Notes under the pieces: generated by a model
The model's input: only the letters and a program-made list of their open reading frames with translations
The model's database searches: none
Told to the model about the DNA's origin: nothing
Made by a program: the position numbers and the translations under genes
Assembly (NCBI GenBank): GCA_030704615.1
Contig: CM060731.1
Span: 28,086,001-28,150,000, forward strand
DNA: 64,000 bases
Direction of reading: 5' to 3'
Origin: Takakia lepidozioides
Taxonomy: Eukaryota; Streptophyta; Takakiopsida; Takakiales; Takakiaceae
Part shown: piece by piece, positions 34,494-45,364 of the stretch
How positions within the stretch are numbered: position 1 is the stretch's first letter
How the letters are laid out: the number at the start of each line of letters is the position of its first letter

Positions 34494-34993
34494 AGATTCT
34501 CCCCCTCCCAGCAAGTACCTGACGATGACAACCCCTCATTTACAAAGCAAATACCACCACTACCTACAAAATAGTAGCTACTATCCTGAATGCTGGCAAG
34601 ACTGAAAAACTATATATGAGAGGGAGGGGAAGAATGACAATATGTGACACAGTTTTCAATGCATGTTGTCATCTGCTTCTGCTACAGGCATTCACCTTTC
34701 TGCATTTATTGCCACTCCATCGACTTGGGTTTGAAAAACATTCCTTACAAAGCTTCTTGTTGTGACTAATTTTACTTTTCCAATACTTTCCTGCAATGTC
34801 AAGATCAATAACATGTCAAAAACAAGACTCCACCCAATCAGCTAGCTTACAAAGCCCGTGACAAGCAGACGTGCATGTACTTTAAGCAAACCCCTTGATG
34901 CAACTCCCATGCCCCATGTCATAGTGCCTAAACATGCTCAAGAACAAGGAAGATGACCTCATCATGTGCTGAATCGAATCTACTGATATTTAC

Positions 34994-35132
34994 CTGCAGC
35001 TGAATCCAGATTTTCAGATTCACCCTCCACCCAAGCAGGTTTCTTGTAGCTATCAATCCAGCGTGCCTCGTCGGTACTCTTCTGCTTGAAATCTGGTCCA
35101 GTAGGATGGATCTGCACCCACACTCCATTAAG
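34994..35132 (-). other. Exon-like segment duplicated into the PPR N-terminus
   Basis: Bounded by GGATAG and GCAG-GTAAAT splice-like signals, this segment reads WVQIHPTGPDFKQKSTDEAR then WIDSYKKPAWVEGESE. The PPR N-terminus reads WVQMHTRGPDFKHKSTNEAL then WVESYKKPPWVEGE. Because the similarity is at protein level, this is probably a real exon, perhaps the next exon of the small gene at 35878-36462 (its WWDDRGNKVNPGYLTEEADN would lead naturally into it). I could not find a GT donor to join them. Confidence 0.5.
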
Positions 35133-35877
35133 CTATCCTTGCATCCACAAAAGTAATGCATAAATCATCCCTCACTGCAAGTAGCTGACAATGACCACCC
35201 TAATTCATTTGGTCAACACTCCAACCTACTAAATAGTTGTTCCTTTGCTGAATTGGTGGCTAGGCTAAAAACTACTGTGTGAGAAGGACAGAGAAAGAAA
35301 TTTCTACAGTCCTGAGAGAGAGAATGTCGTTCTCAGTGTTGGCTCCAGCATACCCATGAAAGACTAATCCCGACTGGAAACTAAATCTCAACCCACTACC
35401 GTATGAAAAATTACACCAACATTAAATCACGAGCCAACCTAACAATCTGATAATAAGGGATTGCAATTTTGACATTCGACACATGCGGCTGTGGTTGGAA
35501 TGCCAAACAAGGTGGAGAATATTGACCGTTGCAGACTGCCACCTCGAGGACATTTCAGTCCCCGCGGAATAATCCCCCTTTCGAAGCGGGTTGTGGGTTT
35601 CAGACCACCAGGGTACTTCAGGCAGCCTGGAATTTCCCAAGCGTCCTTGCAAAGCCACAGACAATCCAATAAGAGGCAATGAGTGTCGATCAATGCGCTG
35701 GAATTGCCATCATCTTAAAACGCATGAGGTCGATCCAGCACTGCTCAAGTAGCTTGCAACAGATGTCACACATTTGTATAGGTTGCGTTGCCAGTCACAG
35801 TGTTAGAGGAGAAAGGCACGCACCGAGAGAGAGTTATATATACCCTGGCCACTAGTCTTGATACACGAGAAAAAATT

Positions 35878-36462
35878 TCAAAGCATCTTGTTGTCTGCCT
35901 CTTCTGTAAGATAACCGGGATTCACCTTATTGCCTCGATCGTCCCACCATGGACTGGGGTCTGCAAAACATCCGTTCCAAAACGTATCCAACTTGCTTAT
36001 TGAATAATTGCGAATGCCTTCTTGATCATCCCCCTGTCCATAAAGCTCGTCCTCCTCTACCGGTCTCCACGGCCCCGCGATTGACTTGAACCCGTTTGGA
36101 ACGCATCTAATGCCCCACCTTGAAGCTCTCAGCACAGGATCAGGCGTGCAAGCAGCGTAGCCTTGGGGAGGCTTGCCAGGGCACCCCGAGTTGCCTGGAG
36201 AAAACTTGGAGGCGGCAACGGGTGGCAAGCTTCCTGTATGCGCTGCCATGGCTGCTCTTGCAACTCTGAACAATCAACAATCACAGAAAGGAGGCAATTG
36301 GGTAGCCGAATAGCAAGCTAGAATCGTGCACAGGCTTGGTAATGCTGCACCTCTCTCCCTGCCCATCGAGCAACAATCCGACACGAGTTCCTGTGCCCAA
36401 CACTGAACAAAATGACGGTGTGTTGGAGAATGTAGCACGTACCCAGATTGCTCCTCCGCCAT
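35878..36462 (-). CDS. Small conserved plant-type protein, function unknown
   Basis: Two exons: 36462-36443 (MAEEQS, donor GTACGT) and 36265-35878, joining in phase to 135 aa with a TGA stop. The protein has an Ala/Ser/Pro N-terminus that could be an organellar transit peptide, a PGNSGCPGKPPQGYAACTP stretch, GPWRPVEEDELYGQGDDQEG, then LDTFWNGCFADPSPWW and NKVNPGYLTEEADN. I do not recognise the family. It may continue into the exon-like segment at 34994-35132, in which case the stop after NKML would be an intron-retention artefact or a mutation. The next genes on this strand are the PPR and the glycosyltransferase; no functional link is visible. Confidence 0.55.
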
Positions 36463-38502
36463 AGACGATTGCTCAAAGCCTTATTCAGAATAAACATAAG
36501 TCTTTTCTAGTAGTACAACGGAAACAGACAACCAGCATAGTAGAGACATAGCAAAGTTCTAATAGTTTCTTCTCCATCATCATGTAGCAAACGCTATGTC
36601 GTCTGGAATGCAAGAAATTAGCACCATATAGCTCACTATACTGCAAAAGTTAGTAGCACTGGAGCAGGAGGTTCGTGGTGAGGACGAAAGGCTTGGTTTA
36701 GGCATGAATGTACTCGCTTTAGCCTTGACCCAAATTTGCATTTTATTCTGTGGCATGAAGTGCTTAGTACATGAGGCAGAGACCCTTCCACAGCTGTTGC
36801 TTTGAAGAGAAGACTACAACTGCATCCAGAGTAAGTAAGAGCCACGGCTACTGCCCGGCTCTAGCCTATCATCTGTTGTGTTGAAACTTCAAACCAGTTT
36901 GAGGGTTTGTAAATGTCTAATGTCTAATCACAGAGTGCTTATTTACTGAATAATGCAGGTGTGCAGTTAATGCTGCTTAAGGTTGGGAGCTGAGTCTCTA
37001 GAGATGTAACTAATGTTCCGTCATCTCTCTCAAGCATGCAGCATGTACCATAAGCTGCAAAGATTGTGTAGGCAGTTGCACCTCTAACCAAAAGGTGTGA
37101 AGGGGGTGTGAAGGGGTTGTTAAAAGTGTCAATTTGGACAGAACTCTGGGGAAATCGGATCCCTGTGAAAAGGAGAAATGCAATAACACACTCATGGTGG
37201 TCAGTTAGCCACTATCACCACCAACATTGCCAGCCAGGTTTTGGTGCCATGTGTTGCCACATCCAATTAGATAAAAGGCTGGGTTTGGGGAGAGGGTGGT
37301 ATACATACCCTCAGATGCCCTCTACAAAGAGCTATGGGAGTACCTAGGACTCCAGTCTCTTGAAAGGGTCAAACTAACTGATTCTGGTAAGGTTGGCTGA
37401 AAGGATACATGTATATGGCTGAAAGGATATGGGTATGTCATGCCAATGCACCACAATTGAGCCATCAAGAATTCAAGCTTTTGCACTTCCCCTTGGCCTG
37501 GTGATGCTCAATTTACAAGATGGCATGATGTTAATGACAAGCATGTTTCAATTTGAAAAAGAATTGAAGTGGTCACCTAAGCTACTGTCGAAAGTGAAGG
37601 CTCGCCATTATTGCACAGTAGAGCTGACATACGGTACTTGACTCAACTGCACATTCACACACCACACTGCATTGTGTCATTCATGTGTCCCTCACAAAGG
37701 CTTGATGCTCTAGTCATTTAGTTGGGTCTTCTCAAACCTTCTATAACTGCAGCTACATGCTAAGTGGCACAAGGACAAGTACAAGCTTACAGCCAGAGCT
37801 GTCTAACTTTCTCTTTTCCCTCTCCTTGTCCCTCTGGCAGCTCACATACTTCAGGGTTACTGGCTCACAATTTCAAATCACTGCACTTTTAGCAATGAAA
37901 CCCCATTATTGGAAATGGAACGCCAATGGTGTGAAAGAGTTATGGCAGTTTCCTAGTTAGATCATCAACCAGCCAGGAGAGTTTTTAACTCAAAGGAGCT
38001 ATGCTACAAGGCTTTCATTTGTGCTAGTGACAAAGCATTACAATTATGAGTGACTACCTCTCTCTTTACTCAATAATATCCATCGTTCATGGTGTTATAA
38101 GCAGAGAGAGACAGAGGAGAGACTATTGGATGCTGGTGTCATTAGCAATTTGGACAAAGAGACACCAACAAACAAAACAAAAACAATGTGTAACGGAATC
38201 AGAGAGAAAGGAAGACACTGGGGGACCAGGGGGTGAAACATTAGTGCCCTGGCGTGTTGGGAGGTATGTGGACTCCCAAAGACCTCAATATCTTCCAGCA
38301 TTCAGCTGAATTCCACCCCGAAGTCCAACAGACCCTTTGTATTCAACAAGAAGTAGCAGACCCAGAACCATTCAATAATCCTTCCTTAGGATGTTGGATT
38401 GTAAGATACATGACCCCCTGGGATACTGACCTTCCAAGAACCATCATGGGTAGATAGCTTAGGTTGAAGTTTTCATAGCCCTACCATACGACAACTACCT
38501 CA
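36463..38502. other. Intergenic, nothing recognised
   Basis: Spacer between the small unknown gene and the RWDD4-like gene. Plus-strand ORFs at 37108-37641 and 38046-38457 show no motif. Confidence 0.55.
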
Positions 38503-40201
38503 TTACAAGGACTTGACTGTCATCATGGGGTTGCATGGAAATTCAGTATTGCTGATGTCATTGCTGGACAATTGCAGTGGAGAAATGGCAGACTGGAGAG
38601 AGGTAGAGAGATAACACACATGCGAGAGGATGGGGACCCAGTCCCAGCCACGCGGCTTTTCGGAGCTAGCCCCATACTTGTCGAAGTGGCGTCTCTTTTG
38701 AGCCTTGGTGAGCTTCTCCTTAGAACCAGCTTCTTTTCTACCAGCCCCCCCAGCTTGCCGATTCTCGCCGTGGCCACCTCCCTCCAGATATTCACTCTCA
38801 TCCTCCTGTTGAAGTCAAAAGAGACAGTGCAGAGATTGTAATAATCACACGGTACTCATACAAACATAAAATTTTACACTTTTTCTTCAAAAGTTTAGTC
38901 AGAGAAATCAACATGAGTCCTCTTCTTCAATAAAGGTTATTATCATACCAATCTTCTAACATCCAGCAAATCTGAAAGTGACCATCACTTTTCCATGCTA
39001 ATACAACTGGTTCTGTAACCAACACAGCAGACTGATCTTTACTGTTGAGGTGCCCCGACAAAACTCCTGGTGTTTAGGGCTCAATAGTCCCACTCAGGTG
39101 ATACTGGGTTTACAGTCATGTTACGTTAGCAGGTACCACTATATGGTCTGGCTATGGCCGGGAGAATCATCTTGGCAGAATGGATACCTAGTTCCCAGAA
39201 AAATGCTTTTCTGATTTTTATATCCCTGTCACACTAAGTGGCAGTCCCATTTCAACAGGAAGAAGTAATGCCATTAGTCCAGAAGGAACTGCAATTTTCC
39301 ATCAGCTGAAGCCATGCTTTGTTTTCTTCCGAGACTCTGAATGGCCATCTCAGCTGCAAACGTAGAGTCAGGAAGAAAATCACTCCTTGAAATGACATCG
39401 TGACTTAGTTTCTCTCTCTAGAAGCAATAAAGGACTGCTTATTTCTCCACAACGCATGTTCCGCAGGGATCCTTCAAGTGGACAATTCAACAACTAACAT
39501 CCAGGCAATAATATAGATTGAGGGTCTGTGAAGCACGCCCCAATCTAAATCCTAATCATTTACTCGAGCAAGTATGGAATGATAAGTGCTATACTGAATG
39601 ACCACACTCCTGGCGTGAGAGAGAAAGCGGAAAGAGAGAGAGATGTTACGATAGCTGAAGCAGGAGCAGGTTTGAGGGCATAGAATGCGGGAAGCTGTTC
39701 CTTCAACCACTCAACCAAATTGTAGCACATGCTCTCCCCTTTTTGCTCCCCTGCCTGCCACAAGCCCGTGAGCCGTCAATGTGTCAGTTCATCCCATGTG
39801 CAAAACTATCCATTCAGACAGCCCTTTCTCATCCTAAACAAACACACTCGACTAGACAGAGAGATTGACAGAGAAAGACTCTCAAAAGAAGGATGTCAAA
39901 GACGGAGGGAAGGGGGCGAAAAGTATCATACCTGCTGCAGAAGGCCTTCAACAATGGCCGTCTTTACAAAATCAGGATAGTTTCTGTTGTTGAGGTTACT
40001 AAGATCAAACTCTGGGAGAGCGTCCGGGTACCCCACTGGCAACACAACCTCCAAAAACAAAGGAGGGGGTAAATCCAAACCAGCGTCATCGTCTCCACTG
40101 GGATCTACCCTAACCCTGAACCTATTCTCACTGAGCTTACTGTAACTATCATAGAATATAGCCTCAAGTGCCAGCAGCTCTTCCTCTATGACCTCTTCCA
40201 T
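38503..40201 (-). CDS. RWDD4: RWD-domain protein, RWDD4-like
   Basis: Exons 40201-39932, 39754-39650 and from 38805, all in phase 0. The start is ATG 40201 (MEEVIEEELLALEAIFYDSY); the frame is open upstream only through TTG. The RWD fold is shown by the ALEAIF start, PPPLFLEVVLPVGYPDALPE and, across the first intron, EGLLQQ then YNLVEWLKEQLPAF. The last exon has the RWDD4 signature tail: KEKLTKAQKRRHFDKYG, then EKPRGWDWVPILSH. The end is uncertain. A donor-like GTGTGT follows ILSH, where relatives add a few residues (LSK-type), so a tiny last exon is possible; without splicing the frame stops at 38503. RWD domains mediate protein interactions, often in ubiquitin or translation control. The 5' end faces the membrane-protein gene 378 bp away. 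Confidence 0.8.
39045..39190 (+). mobile_element. Diverged copy of SINE 2 in an RWDD4 intron
   Basis: CACTCAGGTGATACTGGGTT, followed by TACAGTCATGTTACGTTAGCAGGTACCACTATA in pieces, aligns with the box-B side and body of SINE 2 (CACCCAGGTGATTCTGGGTT at about 10590). It is more decayed, and no flanking repeats were found. Confidence 0.45.
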
Positions 40202-40578
40202 CTCGAGCTCAGACACTGCAGACCCAATTGGGCCTCTCAAACATAGTTGCTTCAGTTAGAAACCAGTTGTGCATCACCAGTCTGCGGATCTCGAATCCAA
40301 GTGAACTGAGATGGACGAAGAGTGCGGAACATGCTGACGGACGAGGAAATTCAGTGGACGTATAATCCGGACGAGTCGTATTGTTGTCGTTTTGGCAGTC
40401 TGCTTTGCAGCATCCCTAAATTTAGGGGGTTTCGCAGATCTGTGCAACAGTTAGTAAAGCAGAAATAACACTGGAGTTTCGTGGATGTCTGGGTTGGGTA
40501 CCCTTTGTTGGGCTAAAGAGATTGGCATGCCATCGATCTGAGAGTGTAATGCTCTGAATGAAATCGTAGGCTGTTGTC
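40202..40578. promoter_or_regulatory. Shared divergent promoter region (RWDD4 / membrane protein)
   Basis: The two start codons point away from each other, 377 bases apart, so both 5' leaders and core promoters must lie here or overlap. No obvious TATA box was seen on either side. Confidence 0.45.
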
Positions 40579-43109
40579 ATGGATCAAGACCCAAGGAGAC
40601 ATATTTATGGGGAGGCAGAGGTGCCCAATTGCAAGGAAAGAGAGATGGTCAGAGACGGAGATTGGATGAGCTGGTACTATATGTTTGTATCTCTGTTGGT
40701 GTTTGCTTCAGCTGCAGGTATTGGATCTCTTTCTCACCCGATTCTCTTCATCATCTCTTTTGCAAATACTTTTGTGGGTCGAGTAAGGGATATCGAAGAA
40801 GAACTGAACTGGTCTAGCTTCTAGCAACTCTTATGTCGACAAAATCTGTCCAAGCAGCGTTGAAGCATGCCTACTTTGTGGCAAGATTGTGTAGGGTACC
40901 GTCACGATATAAGTGGGTAGTTACCCACGCAGGGAGCTGACGATATTAGTTGCATGTACTTTGGGATTGCGGCAAAATTAGGGTAGGAGCAGTCGTACAT
41001 CAGTTCAGTGTTGTGCACTTCTCCCCGCAGAGGGCTGTCATGTAAACCAACTCCAATAGCTACCCTCTCTTTCTATCACTCTTCTTTTACTGAGTGAGGC
41101 ATGATGTATCTACAGGAGTAATTTGTAGGTTATCTGATATTCATGACCAGCAAGTGTTGTGGGGTTCTAGCGAGGTTCTTGCTACTGAAATGTGTTGTCT
41201 CCCATGGATTGAGCACTGAGTTAGGTACCCTTTGTTAATAACGGATGTGGTCCTTCTCTTTATATGAGAGCAAGCGTCATAGTATTAATTGGGGCCAACT
41301 TGCTTTCTGGAGATGGACACTCCAGCGAGTGCTATAGAATGCTCAGTCAGCACGGATATGACTAGAACTTGAATTATGGTTTCTGGATGACAGGTGCTGC
41401 AGCTGATGGGAACGTAACGTTGGAATCACTTACTATCTTTAATACACATGAGTGGTTTAATCAGAAACCAGATGTATATTTTCGGTGTACTGGAGAGGAG
41501 AAAGTGTACTTGCCAGATGTGGTCGAGAAGGATCATAACTATCCGTTCATTGGTGAAGAGTCTTGGCAGGTATACTCTTCAGTTTCTGCAATAGTGGATG
41601 TACCTCACAGTGCAGACAGAGGGAGGCAGGAAAATTTAAAGGCTGGACAGGAAAGTAGGTCCTGTACAGGCATCCTCTTTATTGGGCAGTGAGGGGAGAA
41701 ATTTTTGGAGTTGAGCCCTCAGCTCTTCGCCGCGCACTTTACAAGATGTCTACCAATATACTACTTTCTTGTTTCTTTGGAGAGCGTCAGCATGCTACTC
41801 ACAAACACGTGTGTACAGAGGAGAGCAATTTTCTGAACGGTGGTGTGGTTGTCCCTGTCAGCCACTCACAACGTTTCTGGGTGTAAAATGCAAGCGATGT
41901 GGGCTTTACGAAGAAGATAAATTGAAGTACGATGACACCTTTGATGAATGGGAGCTCTGCCCTACTGAGTTTAGTCTGGAGCCCGAAGGTCGCTATGTAC
42001 GATTCAAGGAAAAAGAGTTCAATCTCACCTTGGTCTGCCAACATTGCAATCCTCGCCGTAAGCCAGGCCTCACTATCTTCTGTAATGTTGTTCCTCTCTC
42101 TGTACCCACTATATTCAAGTGGCCTTTTCTCTCGGCAATGCAAACTCAGCCAATGTGTGGCATCTGTTGCAAGCTCGGGGGCTAGAGGAGCATTGCTGTG
42201 ATCCACCTTATTGTCAGTGGCAGCCCATATGTAATACTTGATTCCCTGTAGCCATATACTTGTTGGCTGTCTGTCAGGGTATAACAATCTTGGGCGCAGT
42301 CTTGAGTACTTAGGGTGGTTAAAATCCCTGAACTTGCCCTTGAGGTTTGTATTGCCTGTTGCCACTGGTTGCAGGGGCATGTTCCTGTGTCTCTCCCGCT
42401 TTCACTCACCCCCACACTCATGTACTGTCCTGAGGGAATGAGAAAGTGAAAACATCTGCAAGTTGTGGCTGAATATATACAAGAGTGTATCAGGGTTAGA
42501 CTTAATAGTGCTGACTGGTGCCCAGAGCTGGCAGGCAGGCTGTATCTTTTACCCCTGTTGCCATGCCGATGAAACATCCACTGAGGTTCAAACGTGAATC
42601 ACATAATTGGGCCCACAAAATGACATGAAACAGTCCCACCAAGTTTCTGAGGCTCCAAGTCGTTCCAAAGTGGATCAAAGCAGAGCTGGTTGCTTTCAGC
42701 CAGTGCTCCAAATTGAGAGGAGATTTTCATTATTCACATGTGACCATTGGTAGAATGGTTCCGCATAGGTATGTGGTGCCTGGTTCGTTTTTTTTTTGCA
42801 GCTTTGAGTGGAATATCAAAGAAGACCTTCGTGTATTTTGCTTGTATTGCAGAGGAGGAAGATGTGCCAGACAACAGTGACAGCCAAGACAGTGGCCCTG
42901 AGGATTCACCGAGTGAACGCAGGGGTAGCCGCGTTGGGGTGACCGTGGCAGTGTCAGTGTTTGTTGTATTGTCTCTGGGTGGCCTTGCCTTCGTGGCCTA
43001 CAGCCAATGGCGCCGCAAGCAACGAGAGGCCCAGCAGGCACGCTTTGTGCAGCTGTTTGAAGAGGATGATGATTTGGAGGCTGAGTTGGGGCTGAAGGAA
43101 TATTTGTAG
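40579..43109 (+). CDS. Conserved type I membrane protein, function unknown
   Basis: Four exons: 40579-40717, 41394-41569, 41862-42057 and 42853-43109. All phases join, giving 255 aa. Residues 27-47 (DGDWMSWYYMFVSLLVFASA) form a signal anchor or signal peptide. The lumenal part has LESLTIFNTHEWFNQKPDVY, GEESWQ, a CKRCGLYEEDKLKYDDTFDE module and WELCPTEF, with four or more cysteines. A single membrane span (VGVTVAVSVFVVLSLGGLAF) is followed by a basic then acidic cytosolic tail ending FEEDDDLEAELGLKEYL. I recall this arrangement from uncharacterised land-plant proteins, but no function is known to me. Secretory-pathway or plasma-membrane location is inferred from topology. Confidence 0.85.
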
Positions 43110-44083
43110 GGTCTATCTGTGAGTTTGGGCATGTGCAACTAGGAGGTGGACCTTCTTCCATCTCCAAGCACTTCGCTTCCTTGTCTGTTTGTTGAACATT
43201 TGGCTGCTCAGCGTAGCTCGCTTCCATGACAAGGGTGAGGAGAATCTGGGGCCAGATGGGTATCTGAGTATTGTTCTAATTGTGGTGAGTCAAATGTCCA
43301 GATTTTGGTGGGATGGCGAAATGAGATCAACGCTCACATCTGGTCTATGGACAAATGTTAGTATGAGCCACCATCAGCCTGGTAGGTTTCAGAACTGTGA
43401 CTCGAATCTTGATTAGCACCCACAAGTAAAGACAGACACAATCGGAGGCTGGCTAATGGTCTCATGGGCCAAGCAATGGCCATTAAACAGCTCTAGCAGG
43501 TCTTCTCCTGAGATTAACATTAGTGGGACAAAAGTTCTTGGTAAGTTGCAGCTTTACTTCATCCAAAGACCGGAGAATTTGTCAAGGACCGCTTTTGACT
43601 GAAGGTAGCTCAATTATGTTCCAAATGGTTTTCTTTGTTGCATGGATAAGTACAGGTTTGCTCTGCCTGAAAGTAGCTGTGAAGTTTTTGCGGGGAAGCC
43701 CATTGCCCTCTCACATGCATCAGCATCAGGCTCCACTAATTACTGCAATTGGACATCCCACATCAGGCCACAGGTCCACTATCCCGAAATGCATGAACAA
43801 TTACTTTCAAAGTAGCCTTGTGCCCTAGCCATAAGGTCATATGTTGGATGCTTCCACCATGGACATACTTCACTATCCAAATCTAGAGGTATAAGATTTG
43901 AACCTAATGTATGAATGTATGCATGACGTCTTCTGCTCAAGTCCCTGGTGTGGAGTGCTAGTGTGGAACGCTATGATACGTTATAATCTTATTGGACCCG
44001 TGGTTGACACGTTTCTGTATTGATATATTCAGAGACTCCATGTTAGCACTAGCAGTAACTTGGAAATTATCGCGTCTTATAAG
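43110..44083. other. Intergenic, nothing recognised
   Basis: 3' flank of the membrane-protein gene up to the left end of the SKP1 cassette. ORFs are short and unrecognised. Confidence 0.6.
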
Positions 44084-44253
44084 GGTGTACACAAAATTTG
44101 ACCTTTGCACAACTTGTGGCTTGCAGCAGACCCTTATGCAAAGTTGGAGTTTTGTGTACATAGCTAAGTTGTGCACATCTCTTTCCTGAAATAAAGGGCA
44201 TTACATATATCAGCTTGATTTGTATTCATTAGCATGCCACGTACTATGTAACA

Positions 44254-44703
44254 CTAATGAAATTCCCAAATATCCTCCAAGTCTTCTGCCTCTTGGGAAG
44301 TTGAAACATTTCCAATCTTGAAAATTCTGCATTGTTCTTCTAAGGTTTCGTCTTCTATCATATGTGCCAATTTTTGGCATGTTAGCTCCAACAATGGCTG
44401 GATGCTCAAGTAATCCGCCGCCATCATGACATTGAAATGGGTGGGTTCGTCCAGCTTGCCGACAAATCTGGCATCCCAAGCATCTTCATTCCAAAGCTTC
44501 TTAGAATGAAAGCTGCAATACTCAAACACTTTGGTCATGGTCGGACCACTGATCCCATTCGCCACCACATACATCTTCTCATTTCTCAAAACCTCTATCA
44601 TATTCTTCATCGTTCCCGATTGCAAGACCACCTTTGTTGGCACCTCAAACACCTGATTATCCAACAAGGTCACTAGCTTCACCACCTTCCTGTTGTCATC
44701 CAT
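44254..44703 (-). CDS. SKP1-like: SKP1-like protein
   Basis: Intronless, 149 aa from ATG 44703. SKP1 links cullin-1 to F-box proteins in SCF ubiquitin ligases. The N-terminal BTB/POZ-like part has VKLVTLLDNQVFEVPTKVVL, QSGTMKNMIEV and GPTMTKVFEYCSFH. The C-terminal F-box-binding part has FNVMMAADYLSIQPLLELTC, QKLAHMIEDETLEE and FKIGNVSTSQEAEDLEDIW. All family landmarks are in order and the length is normal (about 150-165 aa); divergence from canonical SKP1 is marked, as in expanded plant ASK families. It lies head-to-head with an F-box/kelch gene whose ATG is 662 bp away. The 3' end (last dozen codons plus 3' flank) is shared with cassette Q. Confidence 0.9.
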   Translation of the reverse strand: MDDNRKVVKLVTLLDNQVFEVPTKVVLQSGTMKNMIEVLRNEKMYVVANGISGPTMTKVFEYCSFHSKKLWNEDAWDARFVGKLDEPTHFNVMMAADYLSIQPLLELTCQKLAHMIEDETLEEQCRIFKIGNVSTSQEAEDLEDIWEFH

Positions 44704-44832
44704 GGTGCTTCTTCCAAATATCTAACTTCAACCGATAGACAAGGAAATGTACACAGTGGGAGAGTGAAATATAAGTTAACCAATCCCCCTACAATAAGAT
44801 TACTTCACACACCAATTCCTTCTATAACTGTT

Positions 44833-45030
44833 AGAGAGACTCTCTTATACCAGACAAAGATAAAGGAAATTTATGGGAACCCAGATAGACTCTTTTATAC
44901 CAGATACTTAAAAGATGGAACCAAGAGAGACTCTTTTATACCATATAAAGTTAAAGGAATATTTTATAACTGCAAGGCTCTGAACCCAAAGAGACTTTTT
45001 TATACCAGATAAAGATAAAGAAATACTTTA
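44833..45030. repeat. Minisatellite, four units, in the SKP1/F-box promoter region
   Basis: Four imperfect units carry AGAGAGACTCTTTTATACCA at about 44834, 44885, 44924 and 44989, most followed by AGATAAAGATAAAGGAA-type sequence. It lies between the two divergent genes, so copy number could affect their regulation. Confidence 0.75.
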
Positions 45031-45364
45031 TCCGATCTATAGTTGGAGGATCTATCTAAAGATTTGCAATATAAGTGGATGATCTATCTAAGTATAGTGA
45101 TGTATTTTCAATAAAAGTAATATTTAGAAAAGAATATACTTTAACCTAAAGTTAGTTGAGGTTAGCTAAGTTCGACTCCAGACACATATATATAGAAACA
45201 GAGATGTCCATTAGACTCTCACTCTCTCTCCCGTATCCAGCACAGTGTCTCTTCTCTCAGTCACACAGTACTTGATCTATGGTCATTGGGGCTGTAATTT
45301 TGTAGTGGTTTACATTGTGTGCTCTGTGGCTTCTGGGGTTACAGTGTATACATCATCGACCAAC

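Larger units (their letters stand above)
44084..45325. repeat. Duplicated cassette P (SKP1-like payload)
   Basis: The left flank (44084-44296) and right part (about 45090-45325) match 56149-56377 and about 57370-57625 in the same orientation. The left end forms an inverted repeat (GTGTACACAAAATT paired with TTTTGTGTACAT about 60 bases on). Between the shared flanks this copy carries the SKP1-like gene and cassette Q carries a PRP43 fragment. Confidence 0.7.

Noticed and set aside
45245-45364. N-terminal hydrophobic extension of the F-box protein
   Set aside because: It needs a GTG start; the first ATG is at 45365, and the upstream part belongs to the duplicated cassette flank.
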